From: JAAYEL01 sp964345835
GTDB lineage: Bacteria > Bacillota > Clostridia > Tissierellales > Peptoniphilaceae
DNA length: 35,302 nt
Assembly: GCA_964345835.1 (NCBI GenBank)
Contig: CAYFSL010000010.1
Span: forward strand, 1-35,302
Direction of reading: 5' to 3'
Part shown: positions 8,229-15,350 of the stretch, one piece after another
Layout of the letters: every line of letters starts with the position of its first letter
How positions within the stretch are numbered: the stretch's first letter is position 1
Position numbers and translations under genes: made by a program
Notes under the pieces: generated by a model
Database searches by the model: none
Seen by the model: only the letters and a program-made list of their open reading frames with translations
Told to the model about the DNA's origin: nothing

Positions 8229-8999
8229 ATGGAAAATATTTTACTTGAAAAAAAAGATGGTTATGCAATTTTAACAATCAACAGACCGAAGGCATTGAAC
8301 GCTCTTAATTCAGCGACACTACTAGAAATTAGAGATGCTGTATTAGAAATAGAAGAAGACGATGATGTAAAGGCTGTTATCCTTACTGGTAGTGGAGAAA
8401 AGGCATTCGTAGCAGGTGCTGATATCTCTGAAATGGCAGGATACGATACAGTTGAAGGTTATGAGTTCGGTAGAAGAGGACAAGAAACATTCAGCCTGAT
8501 TGAAAACAGTAAGAAATTCTATATAGCTGCAGTTAACGGATTTGCCCTAGGTGGTGGATGTGAACTTTCTCTATCTTGTGATATGAGAATAGCATCAGAA
8601 AATGCTAAGTTTGGTATTCCAGAAGTAACACTTGGAGTAATTCCAGGATTTGGTGGAACTCAAAGACTTCCTAAGGCAGTAGGACTTGGAAGAGCTAAGG
8701 AAATGATGGCAACTGGTGGTATGTACAGTGCTGAAGTCGCTGAAAGATGGGGATTAGTAAATGCTGTTTACCCAATAGCTGACCTAGTTGCTCAAGCTGA
8801 AAAATTAGCTCAAAAAATAGCTAAAAACTCTACTTATGCTATTTCAAGTGGTATCTATGCTATGAATCAATCAACTCAAATCAAATTATCTGATGGTCTA
8901 GAAGTAGAAGCTCTTCATTTTGCAAAGGCATTCTCATATCCAGACCAAAAAGAAGGCATGACTGCATTCTTAGAAAAGAGAAAAGCTAACTTTAAGTAA
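8229..8999 (+). CDS. crt: 3-hydroxybutyryl-CoA dehydratase (crotonase)
   Basis: Crotonase-fold enzyme that interconverts (S)-3-hydroxybutyryl-CoA and crotonyl-CoA, the third step from acetyl-CoA to butyryl-CoA. The 256 residues are full length. Oxyanion-hole motifs AGADI (62-66) and GGG (108-110) and both catalytic glutamates, Glu112 in GGGCEL and Glu132 in PEVTLG, are present, followed by the typical PGFGGTQRL. GGAGG lies 5 bases before ATG 8229. The stop codon TAA (8997-8999) overlaps the region where the following 3-hydroxybutyryl-CoA dehydrogenase homology begins, one frame over, with no start codon there (see that entry). The C-terminus FLEKRKANFK is typical of a free crotonase, so the protein itself looks complete. 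Confidence 0.95.
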   Translation: MENILLEKKDGYAILTINRPKALNALNSATLLEIRDAVLEIEEDDDVKAVILTGSGEKAFVAGADISEMAGYDTVEGYEFGRRGQETFSLIENSKKFYIAAVNGFALGGGCELSLSCDMRIASENAKFGIPEVTLGVIPGFGGTQRLPKAVGLGRAKEMMATGGMYSAEVAERWGLVNAVYPIADLVAQAEKLAQKIAKNSTYAISSGIYAMNQSTQIKLSDGLEVEALHFAKAFSYPDQKEGMTAFLEKRKANFK

Positions 9000-9840
9000 A
9001 ATACTAGTAATTGGTGCTGGACAAATGGGTGGCGGAATCGCTCAAGTATTCGCTCAATCTGGATTTGAAGTGCTACTAAACGACCATTCTGTTGATGCAA
9101 TTCCAAAGAGAATTGAATTCATTGAAGGTCTATTGACTAAGTCAGTTTCTAAAGGCAAGATATCTGAAGAAGATAAGGCTAACACATTAGCTAACTTAAA
9201 GCCTTGTAACGACCTTAAGGAAGCTGCTGATGTTGACCTAGTAGTAGAAGCTATCGTTGAAAACGTAGAAATCAAGGCTAATATTATTAAGCAACTAAAT
9301 GAAATTGTTAAGGAAGATACTATTTTAGCAACTAATACATCTTCTCTACCAATAACAGAACTTGCATCTTACGCTAAGCATCCAGAAAACTTCATAGGAA
9401 TGCACTTCTTCAACCCAGTACCAGTTATGACTCTAGTAGAAATCATTAGGGGAATAGCTACATCTGACGAAACATATGCTGCTATTGAAGATCTAACAAG
9501 AAAGATCAATAAGTTCCCAGTAATGGTTAATGACGTACCAGGATTCGTATCTAACAGAGTTCTTCAAGTTATGATCAACGAAGCGATTAGCTGTGTTGAA
9601 CATGGTGTTGCATCAGTTGAAGGTATTGACGAAGTTATGAAGCGTGGTATGAACCACCCAATGGGACCTCTAGCTCTAGCAGACTTTATCGGACTAGACA
9701 CAGTATTATCTATCCTTGAAGTAATGTATAAGGGATATGGAAACCCTAAGTATGCTCCATCTCAACTATTAAGAAGCTACGTTAAGGCAGGATGGTTAGG
9801 AAAGAAATCTGGTAAAGGTTTCTACGACTACAGCAAATAA
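8998..9840 (+). CDS. hbd: 3-hydroxybutyryl-CoA dehydrogenase, copy 1, no normal start codon
   Basis: NAD(P)-dependent 3-hydroxyacyl-CoA dehydrogenase, about 280 residues by homology, closely matching copy 2 at 10049. Homology begins at 8998 (KILVIGAGQMGGG), which holds the Rossmann GxGxxG motif; HFFNPVP with the catalytic His and the GFVSNR and MNHPMGP motifs follow. No ATG, GTG or TTG occurs between the upstream in-frame TAG at 8971 and ATG 9025, and there is no ribosome site. Starting at ATG 9025 would remove the first beta strand and most of the nucleotide motif. The frame is +1 relative to crt and abuts its stop. Options are an intergenic deletion, a one-base indel, an assembly error near a 29-base repeat shared with copy 2, or a rare start such as ATA or ATT. 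The gene is otherwise intact and ends before a strong terminator. Confidence 0.8.
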   Translation, partial: KILVIGAGQMGGGIAQVFAQSGFEVLLNDHSVDAIPKRIEFIEGLLTKSVSKGKISEEDKANTLANLKPCNDLKEAADVDLVVEAIVENVEIKANIIKQLNEIVKEDTILATNTSSLPITELASYAKHPENFIGMHFFNPVPVMTLVEIIRGIATSDETYAAIEDLTRKINKFPVMVNDVPGFVSNRVLQVMINEAISCVEHGVASVEGIDEVMKRGMNHPMGPLALADFIGLDTVLSILEVMYKGYGNPKYAPSQLLRSYVKAGWLGKKSGKGFYDYSK

Positions 9841-9894
9841 TATAATATAATCTTGTAATAGATTTATAAGATAAGGGCTAATAAATTACCTAGA

Positions 9895-9923
9895 AACGGC
9901 TTACCATTAGGTAGGTCGTTTTT
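9895..9923 (+). terminator. Terminator after crt-hbd copy 1
   Basis: An 11-bp stem (9895-9905 with 9910-9920, two G-T pairs) closes on the loop ATTA and runs into five T. Confidence 0.85.
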
Positions 9924-9960
9924 GATTATAAAACGATTGCTATGCTATCATTTTTAATAG

Positions 9961-10023
9961 TTGAATATTTAGTAAATTTGGATTAATATATTATTAAGTA
10001 ATTTAGTCATTCTGACTTAATTA
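9961..10023 (+). promoter_or_regulatory. Promoter and 5' hairpin of hbd copy 2
   Basis: TTGAAT (9961-9966), a 17-base spacer and TAATAT (9984-9989) predict a start near 9996. Immediately after it, TAATTTAGTCA (9999-10009) pairs with TGACTTAATTA (10013-10023) across TTC with one mismatch, placing a stem-loop at the 5' end of the transcript. Confidence 0.5.
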
Positions 10024-10048
10024 TAGTTCATTATAATTGGAGGGAATC

Positions 10049-10903
10049 ATGGAAATTAAAAAAGTATTAGTAATCGGAGCAGGACAAATGGGTGGCGGAA
10101 TCGCTCAAGTTATTGCTCAAGCAGGTGTAGAAGTATTATTAACAGACAATTCTGCAGAAGCTATCACAAAGAGAATCGAATTTATTGAAGGATTGCTAGC
10201 TAAAAACGTTGCTAAAGGAAGAATGTCTGAAGAAGAAAAGAAGGCTACAATGGATAACATTAAAGCTTGTCCAGACTATTCACAAGAAAAAGACATCGAT
10301 TTAGTTGTCGAAGCTATCGTTGAAAACATGGAAATCAAGAAGAGCTTAATAAAGAGCTTAAATGATATTCTAAGCGATGACGCTATCTACGCTTCCAATA
10401 CATCTTCTTTATCAGTTACAGAACTTGCTACTGCATACAAGAATCCTGACAAGGTAATTGGTATGCACTTCTTTAATCCAGTTCCAGTAATGAAATTAAT
10501 CGAAATTATCAGGGGTATCGCTACTAGTGATGAAACTTACGAAACAGTTAAGGCTCTAGGCGAAAAGATTGGTAAGACTACTGTAGAAATCAAGGATATG
10601 CCTGGTTTCGCAGTTAACAGAATTTTAATTCCAATGATCAATGAAGCTATCAATGCTCTTAATACCGGAGTTGCAAGTGCTAAGGATATAGACAACGCTA
10701 TGATGCTTGGTGCTAACCACCCAATGGGACCTCTAGCATTAGCTGACTTTATAGGTCTTGATACAGTATTATCTATACTTGAAGTTCTTTACAAGGGCTT
10801 TGGAGATCAAAAATACGCTCCATCTCCACTATTAAGAAACTATGTAAGAGCTGGTTGGTTAGGAAAGAAAACTGGTAAAGGTTTCTACGACTATAGCAAA
10901 TAA
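10049..10903 (+). CDS. hbd: 3-hydroxybutyryl-CoA dehydrogenase, copy 2
   Basis: Reduces acetoacetyl-CoA to 3-hydroxybutyryl-CoA, the second step of butyryl-CoA formation. It has 284 residues, the usual length. The Rossmann motif GAGQMG is at 10-15, SNTSSLS with the catalytic Ser near 116-122, His140 in IGMHFFNPVP and the C-terminal dimer domain with NHPMGPLALADF follow. ATG 10049 is chosen because GGAGGG (10039-10044) is 4 bases upstream; an in-frame TTG at 10037 overlaps that site. It is monocistronic, with its own promoter and a strong terminator. It is the intact copy and probably supplies the activity if copy 1 is broken. The two copies share identical DNA at 10082-10110 and 9019-9047, and near-identical 3' ends. 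Confidence 0.96.
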   Translation: MEIKKVLVIGAGQMGGGIAQVIAQAGVEVLLTDNSAEAITKRIEFIEGLLAKNVAKGRMSEEEKKATMDNIKACPDYSQEKDIDLVVEAIVENMEIKKSLIKSLNDILSDDAIYASNTSSLSVTELATAYKNPDKVIGMHFFNPVPVMKLIEIIRGIATSDETYETVKALGEKIGKTTVEIKDMPGFAVNRILIPMINEAINALNTGVASAKDIDNAMMLGANHPMGPLALADFIGLDTVLSILEVLYKGFGDQKYAPSPLLRNYVRAGWLGKKTGKGFYDYSK

Positions 10904-10936
10904 TTTTACTTGCCTATAGGTACAATTAAACTTTTG

Positions 10937-10968
10937 AAATCTGCTAGGGGACCCTAGCAGATTTTTTT
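10937..10968 (+). terminator. Terminator after hbd copy 2
   Basis: A perfect stem of 12-13 bp (AAATCTGCTAGGG against CCCTAGCAGATTT) with a minimal loop is followed by a run of seven T starting at 10962. Confidence 0.92.
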
Positions 10969-11077
10969 GTGTTTCTATGTCAAGTAGTGCTGATGAAGCC
11001 CTGTAACTGATTTATTATTATTGTAAACAAAGACCCATATGACAATAGATTTTTTATAGTTGTTTATCGTATAGTAA

Positions 11078-11531
11078 TTTTTTGTCGATACTAGGGCAAT
11101 AGGACTAGGGCTGGATTATGATAGGTATTTTATAGACTTGTTGAAGGCTCTAGATATTGCTGAATATAGCAAAGATGAAAGATTTATTAGCGAGAAAAAT
11201 TCAAAAAAACATATCAAGGACCTGATAGAAATATTGGATGGGGCCTTTAAAAAATTCGATAGGGATGNNNNNNNNNNNNNNNNNNNNNNNNNNNNNNNNN
11301 NNNNNNNNNNNNNNNNNNNNNNNNNNNNNNNNNNNNNNNNNNNNNNNNNNNNNNNNNNNNNNNNNNNAGTATTACACTGCCATGACCCCGGTTAGGTTTG
11401 GGAGTGAGGAAATAACTTTGAAGTCGGATGCACCACTTTTAGGCCAACACAATGATGAGATTTTACTTGAGCTAGGCTATAGTGAAGAAGAGATTAAAAA
11501 TATGTATGAGAGAAATATTATCCATATATAA
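11078..11531 (+). pseudogene. Truncated CaiB/BaiF-type CoA-transferase remnant across a gap
   Basis: Two pieces of a family III CoA-transferase. The 5' piece, open from just after TAA 11075, reads LDYDRYFIDLLKALDI, then KDERFISEKNSKKHI, like the segment near residue 250-300 of CaiB/BaiF proteins. The 3' piece after the gap reads TPVRFGSEE, then APLLGQHNDEILLELGYSEEEI, the normal C-terminus of the family, and ends at TAA 11529-11531. The first two thirds of the protein, including the catalytic Asp region, is absent: only 109 non-coding bases separate this remnant from the hbd terminator. There is no start codon or ribosome site. The gap probably hides about 50 codons. Family III enzymes move CoA between acyl groups; this copy cannot be active as it stands. 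Confidence 0.7.
11268..11367. other. Scaffold gap of 100 N inside the CoA-transferase remnant
   Basis: Exactly 100 N of probably unknown true length; the coding frames on the two sides do not match at this length. Confidence 0.95.
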
Positions 11532-11618
11532 AATACAATTTATTAATAGGCCTAAAGACGGGAGTTTTGTTGCATTTTGCAAAATGATTTGCCAATTAAA
11601 CTGGGAAATCGTTGTATT

Positions 11619-11712
11619 TTGTTACGGAATAGAGTAAAATATAATTGTATATTTGTGCGGTATAAATTGATTAAAAAAGGGTTACATATCAATTAATGGA
11701 TTCATATCGCAC
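11619..11712 (+). promoter_or_regulatory. Promoter and long 5' hairpin of the thiolase operon
   Basis: TTGTTA (11619-11624), a 15-base spacer and a perfect TATAAT (11640-11645) predict a start near 11652. Right at that point GTGCGGTAT (11655-11663) pairs with ATATCGCAC (11704-11712), and ATTGAT (11666-11671) pairs with ATCAAT (11688-11693) inside it, leaving about 55 bases to ATG 11767. Upstream, 11573-11586 is a perfect 14-base palindrome (CATTTTGCAAAATG) that could be an operator. Confidence 0.5.
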
Positions 11713-11766
11713 TAGCTTATAAGGACAATATTTTGTTCAAAACCATTTAATATTAGGGAGGAAAAA

Positions 11767-12975
11767 ATGAGTAAAGTATTTATCACTGCTGCTAAGAGAA
11801 CACCTATAGCTGAATTCCAAGGAACACTTAAGGGTGTTAAACCAGGCGAACTTGGTGCTGTAGTTATCAAAAACATAGTTGAAGAATCTGGATTAGATGC
11901 TTCTAAGCTTGATGAAGTTATCATGGGTAACGTATTATCAGCTGGCCAAGGACAAAACGTAGCTAGACAATGTTCATTATTAGCTGGCGTTCCAGTAGAA
12001 GTTCCTGCATATGGAATTAACATGGTTTGTGGATCAGGTATGAAGGCTGTATTAAATGCTTATCAATCAATCCTTGCTGGAAGCAACAACCTTGTTATAG
12101 CTGGTGGTTCAGAATCTATGTCTCAAGCACCTTATCTAGTATCAGCTAACAATAGAGCTGGTGTTAAGATGGGTAACCAATCATTAGTTGACCACATGAT
12201 CAACGACGGTCTATGGGATGCATACAATGATTACCACATGGGTATCACAGCAGAAAACATAGCTGCTAAGCACAATATCACAAGAGAAGAGCAAGATGAA
12301 TTCGCAGTTAATTCTCAAAGAAAAGCTGTTGAAGCTATAAAAGAAGGTAAGTTTGACGGTGAAATAGTTCCAGTAACTGTTAAGATGAGAAAGAAAGAAG
12401 TAGTATTCGATACAGATGAATATCCAAAAGAAGGTTCTTCAGTAGAAACTCTAGGTAAGTTACGTCCTGCATTTAAGAAGGATGGTACAGTAACTGCAGC
12501 TAACGCTTCAGGTCTTAACGACTCTGCTTCTGCTTGTTTAGTAGCTTCTGAAGAAGCGGTTGAAGCTAATGGATTAAAGCCACTAGTAGAAATCGTTGGA
12601 ATTGGACAAGGTGGAGTTGATCCAAGCGTTATGGGATTGGGTCCTGTTCCTGCAATCAGACAAGCACTTAAGAATGCTGGACTAGAATTAAAGGACATCG
12701 ACGTATTAGAACTTAACGAAGCTTTCGCAGCTCAATCTCTAGGTGTTGTAACTGAACTAGCTGAAGAACACGGAGTTTCTAAAGAAGAAATCCTTTCAAA
12801 GACTAACTTAAATGGTGGAGCTATCGCACTTGGTCACCCAATCGGAGCTTCAGGTAACAGAATAATTGTTACTCTAGTAAACATCATGAAGAAGAGAGGA
12901 TTAAAGTATGGTATAGCATCACTTTGTATAGGTGGTGGTATGGGTACTGCTATAGTTCTTAAGAACGTTGACTAA
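11767..12975 (+). CDS. thlA: Acetyl-CoA acetyltransferase (thiolase)
   Basis: Condenses two acetyl-CoA to acetoacetyl-CoA, the entry step of butyrate formation; the reverse reaction is also possible. The 402-residue protein shows all thiolase marks: nucleophile Cys88 in NMVCGSGMKA, LNEAFAAQ (about 317-324), His357 in GHPIGASG and Cys387 in CIGGGMG. It is slightly longer than the usual 390-395 residues because of small insertions, with nothing missing. GGGAGG is 6 bases upstream of ATG 11767. It is followed by the MaoC-like gene after 54 bases with no terminator between them, so the two are probably one transcript. Codon use is of the highly expressed type (AGA for Arg). Confidence 0.96.
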   Translation: MSKVFITAAKRTPIAEFQGTLKGVKPGELGAVVIKNIVEESGLDASKLDEVIMGNVLSAGQGQNVARQCSLLAGVPVEVPAYGINMVCGSGMKAVLNAYQSILAGSNNLVIAGGSESMSQAPYLVSANNRAGVKMGNQSLVDHMINDGLWDAYNDYHMGITAENIAAKHNITREEQDEFAVNSQRKAVEAIKEGKFDGEIVPVTVKMRKKEVVFDTDEYPKEGSSVETLGKLRPAFKKDGTVTAANASGLNDSASACLVASEEAVEANGLKPLVEIVGIGQGGVDPSVMGLGPVPAIRQALKNAGLELKDIDVLELNEAFAAQSLGVVTELAEEHGVSKEEILSKTNLNGGAIALGHPIGASGNRIIVTLVNIMKKRGLKYGIASLCIGGGMGTAIVLKNVD

Positions 12976-13029
12976 TTATAGACAAATTTACTAATTATAG
13001 ATAAAAAAGAAAAAATGGAGGCCGGTTAA

Positions 13030-13449
13030 ATGAAAGGCAAGACAGTTGACCAAATCAAAGTAGGAGATATTGAAACATATTCAAGAACAGTGTCTGAATC
13101 AGATGTATATCTATTTGGTGGTGTTACAGGAGACTTAAACCCTGCACATACTAATGAAGAAGCATCAGCTAAGACAATGTTTAAGGGAAGAATTGCACAT
13201 GGCATGCTTACAGCATCTTATGTATCTACTATACTAGGTATGTATCTTCCAGGACCAGGAACAATATTCTTAAGCTTTGAATGTAAATTTACTAAACCAG
13301 TTAGATTTGGTGATACAGTAACAGCTAAGATAACTGCAACTGATGTAAATGTTGAAAAGAACATTGTTACATTTGAAGCTGTATGTACTAACCAAAATGG
13401 AGATAAGGTTCTTGTTGGTAAGGCAGTTGTAATGCCTCCAAGAGCATAG
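13030..13449 (+). CDS. MaoC-like (R)-specific enoyl-CoA hydratase
   Basis: Hot-dog fold hydratase of 139 residues. The catalytic motif reads GDLNPAH, with Asp35 and His40 at the same five-residue spacing as in PhaJ-type (R)-specific enoyl-CoA hydratases, and AHGML (57-61) is the second conserved patch. Such enzymes add water to crotonyl-CoA to give (R)-3-hydroxybutyryl-CoA, the polyhydroxybutyrate precursor, the opposite stereoisomer to that handled by Crt. No PHA synthase is visible in the window, so the product's fate is open; a role in another acyl-CoA pathway is possible. TGGAGG precedes ATG 13030 by 9 bases. It is the second gene of the thiolase operon, followed by two hairpins. Confident for the family, moderate for the stereochemistry. 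Confidence 0.88.
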   Translation: MKGKTVDQIKVGDIETYSRTVSESDVYLFGGVTGDLNPAHTNEEASAKTMFKGRIAHGMLTASYVSTILGMYLPGPGTIFLSFECKFTKPVRFGDTVTAKITATDVNVEKNIVTFEAVCTNQNGDKVLVGKAVVMPPRA

Positions 13450-13485
13450 TTATTTCTAACTGAAAAAAGTAATTAATTATATTTT

Positions 13486-13550
13486 GCCCCTAGCTATATA
13501 GCTGGGGGCTTATATTATGGGGCTAAAATTATTTCAGCCCCTATTTTTTT
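13486..13550 (+). terminator. Tandem hairpins ending the thiolase-maoC operon
   Basis: The first stem (13486-13494 with 13501-13509, GCCCCTAGC against GCTGGGGGC) lacks a T run. The second (GGGGCT 13519-13524 with AGCCCC 13536-13541) is followed by TA and seven T. The GC-rich arms of both could also pair with each other. Confidence 0.8.
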
Positions 13551-13568
13551 GTAAAATCCCCCTAAAAC

Positions 13569-13614
13569 TTGAAATATCTGCTTATTTTGTTATATTATAA
13601 TGGTTATAGTATAA
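13569..13614 (+). promoter_or_regulatory. Promoter with candidate operator for the TetR gene
   Basis: TTGAAA (13569-13574), a 16-base spacer and TATATT (13591-13596) form a possible promoter. Overlapping the -10 is an inverted repeat, TTATATTATAA (13590-13600), TGG, TTATAGTATAA (13604-13614), with one mismatch in 11. Size and position suit self-repression by the downstream TetR protein; the AT-rich arms make chance possible. Confidence 0.45.
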
Positions 13615-13637
13615 GTATCTAGAGACGAGGGGAGTAA

Positions 13638-14237
13638 ATGAAATTAATTAATCAACCTAAGACGGAAAGAGGAGAAAAAACGCTTCTAAATATCATTGAA
13701 GCTGCGGAAATTGTATTTAGTAAAAAGGGTTATAATAGGGCTACAGTTAAGGATATATCAAATGAAGCTGGTGTATCTGTTGGCACTATTTATATTTATT
13801 TTACGGATAAAAAGAGCATATATGACTATCTTTTATCCCAATATAGCCATTACATAAGATATGAAATTGCAAAAAGGACAGAAAATCTAACTGATAGAAG
13901 GGCTATTGAAAGGGAAGGTATCCTAGTATTTCTTGAAATTGTAAGGGAGAAAAAACATATTTATAATATTATTTGGGAGTCCCTTTACATAGACAAACAA
14001 AAGTTTATTGACTACTATATGAATTTTGCTAAATCCTACAACGAATCTATGCAAAATGCTGTCGATAAGGGAGAGATAAGGGCAGATGTGGATATAGAAT
14101 GTTTATCATGGATGCTTATGGGGGTATCAAACTTTTTGGGCCTTCGTTATGTAATGTTTGACGACCAGGCTGACTTAGATAAGGTGGCTGACCATGCTAT
14201 ACAGATAATGGAGCGTGGTATGTTTACCAAAAACTAA
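13638..14237 (+). CDS. TetR family transcriptional regulator
   Basis: DNA-binding repressor of 199 residues. The N-terminal helix-turn-helix is typical: LLNIIEAAEIVFSKKGY (16-32) then TVKDISNEAGVSVGTIYIYF (36-55), followed by the DKKSIYDYLL helix. The C-terminal ligand domain (60-199) is not specific to a known effector. GAGGGGAG is 4 bases before ATG 13638. It is followed after 36 bases by the second alpha/beta hydrolase gene with no terminator between, so it probably controls that gene and itself through the inverted repeat at 13590-13614. Being next to the thiolase-maoC unit, the effector may be an acyl-CoA or hydroxy acid; that is a guess from position only. Confidence 0.92.
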   Translation: MKLINQPKTERGEKTLLNIIEAAEIVFSKKGYNRATVKDISNEAGVSVGTIYIYFTDKKSIYDYLLSQYSHYIRYEIAKRTENLTDRRAIEREGILVFLEIVREKKHIYNIIWESLYIDKQKFIDYYMNFAKSYNESMQNAVDKGEIRADVDIECLSWMLMGVSNFLGLRYVMFDDQADLDKVADHAIQIMERGMFTKN

Positions 14238-14273
14238 CAATGCTTATGATAGGTCAGGTATTCAGGAGGACCA

Positions 14274-15188
14274 ATGAAAGAATATCAGTTGAATTATGTT
14301 GAATTAAACACTGGTGAGAAGATAGCATATAGGAAGGCGGGAGACCATGGCAGGACCTTTGTACTTATCCATGGTAATATGAGCTCATCAGTGCATTTTT
14401 TGAGTCTAATGGAAAAGCTTGAAAAGGATTTTGTTGTATACGCTCTCGACCTAGTTGGCTTTGGAGATAGTTCATATAATAGGAGACTTGATTCTCTTGA
14501 AGATTTCTCTAGAGACGTGACCGCTTTTATAAGGCATTTTGACCTAAAGGACGTAATAATACTCGGATGGTCAATGGGGGGAGGGGTAGCCTTGGAGACT
14601 TCCGTTGACAACCAAGATAGGATTAGCCAGATCTTCCTGCTATCTTCTGTAGGACTTCAAGGGCTTAAGATTTACAAAAATGATTTAACTAGCTTTGGCA
14701 TGCTCAATATAGTTAGGATGTCTAGGAGGGAAGATATCGAAGGAGATATTGTCCAGACTAAGCAGTACAATATTGCGATTAAGAATAAGGACCGCGATTA
14801 TTTTAAGCTTTTATGGGATGCAATTTTTATTAATAATAGGATGAGCAAGGAAGAATATGACTTGCTTATAGATGCGTCAATGAAACAAAGAAATATAGCG
14901 GATGCCATTTATAGTCTTGCTAACTTCAACATGACTACAGTATCAAATGGTGTAAGCGAAGGAAGTGGAAGGATCTACCAGCTTAGAAAGCCAATCACCT
15001 ATATTCATGGCGACCTGGATACAGTAGTCCCATTATCTGATGTAAAAAGCAGTGTTAAGGTAATAGGAGAAAGAGCTGATTGTCTTGTATTTCATGGATG
15101 TGGTCATTCAATAATGGTAGATGACCTAGAAAAACTTTATTCTACGATTATCGATAGGACAATTCCGTATGACAAGCTTAATGAATAA
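14274..15188 (+). CDS. Alpha/beta hydrolase, intracellular PHA depolymerase-like, paralogue
   Basis: Alpha/beta hydrolase of 304 residues, clearly paralogous to the one at 4960 (shared TGEKIAYRKAG, HGN.SSSV, GDSSYNR, GWS.GGG, KQRN, NFNMT, EGSGR and GCGHSI motifs). Triad candidates are Ser100 in GWSMGGG, the second Asp of HGDLDTVVP and the His of GCGHS. The GWSMG box and the FNMT..SNGVSEGSG stretch are like the intracellular short-chain PHA depolymerases of Bacillus, as I remember that family; substrate is not proven. AGGAGG lies 6 bases upstream of ATG 14274. It is probably co-transcribed with the TetR gene and ends before a large hairpin. The MaoC-like hydratase gene close by would fit a 3-hydroxybutyrate theme. 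Confidence 0.75.
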   Translation: MKEYQLNYVELNTGEKIAYRKAGDHGRTFVLIHGNMSSSVHFLSLMEKLEKDFVVYALDLVGFGDSSYNRRLDSLEDFSRDVTAFIRHFDLKDVIILGWSMGGGVALETSVDNQDRISQIFLLSSVGLQGLKIYKNDLTSFGMLNIVRMSRREDIEGDIVQTKQYNIAIKNKDRDYFKLLWDAIFINNRMSKEEYDLLIDASMKQRNIADAIYSLANFNMTTVSNGVSEGSGRIYQLRKPITYIHGDLDTVVPLSDVKSSVKVIGERADCLVFHGCGHSIMVDDLEKLYSTIIDRTIPYDKLNE

Positions 15189-15211
15189 GTATAAAATTGA
15201 AAATGTTTAGA

Positions 15212-15287
15212 GGGGTCACCGGAGTTTAGAACCTATATCTTACAGTTTTAAGCTCTTAGATTTGTTGGGGTGACCTCATTTTTATTT
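15212..15287 (+). terminator. Large nested hairpin after the TetR-hydrolase unit
   Basis: An outer 9-bp stem (15212-15220 with 15269-15277, GGGGTCACC against GGTGACCTC) encloses an 11-bp inner stem (15222-15232 with 15245-15255) and is followed by ATTTTTATTTT. It probably ends the upstream transcript, but it is more elaborate than most terminators in the window. Confidence 0.6.
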
Positions 15288-15315
15288 TAGATTTGTCAAG
15301 GGTGTGAGATTTTCT

Positions 15316-15350
15316 ACAACTATCATTTTATGCTAGTTGTGGGGCTTTTT
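15316..15350 (+). terminator. Second hairpin with T run upstream of mgtE
   Basis: ACAACTA (15316-15322) pairs with TAGTTGT (15334-15340), then GGGGC and five T. It may be a second terminator or an attenuator for mgtE. I see no match to the M-box Mg2+ riboswitch here, and no convincing promoter between it and mgtE. Confidence 0.5.
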
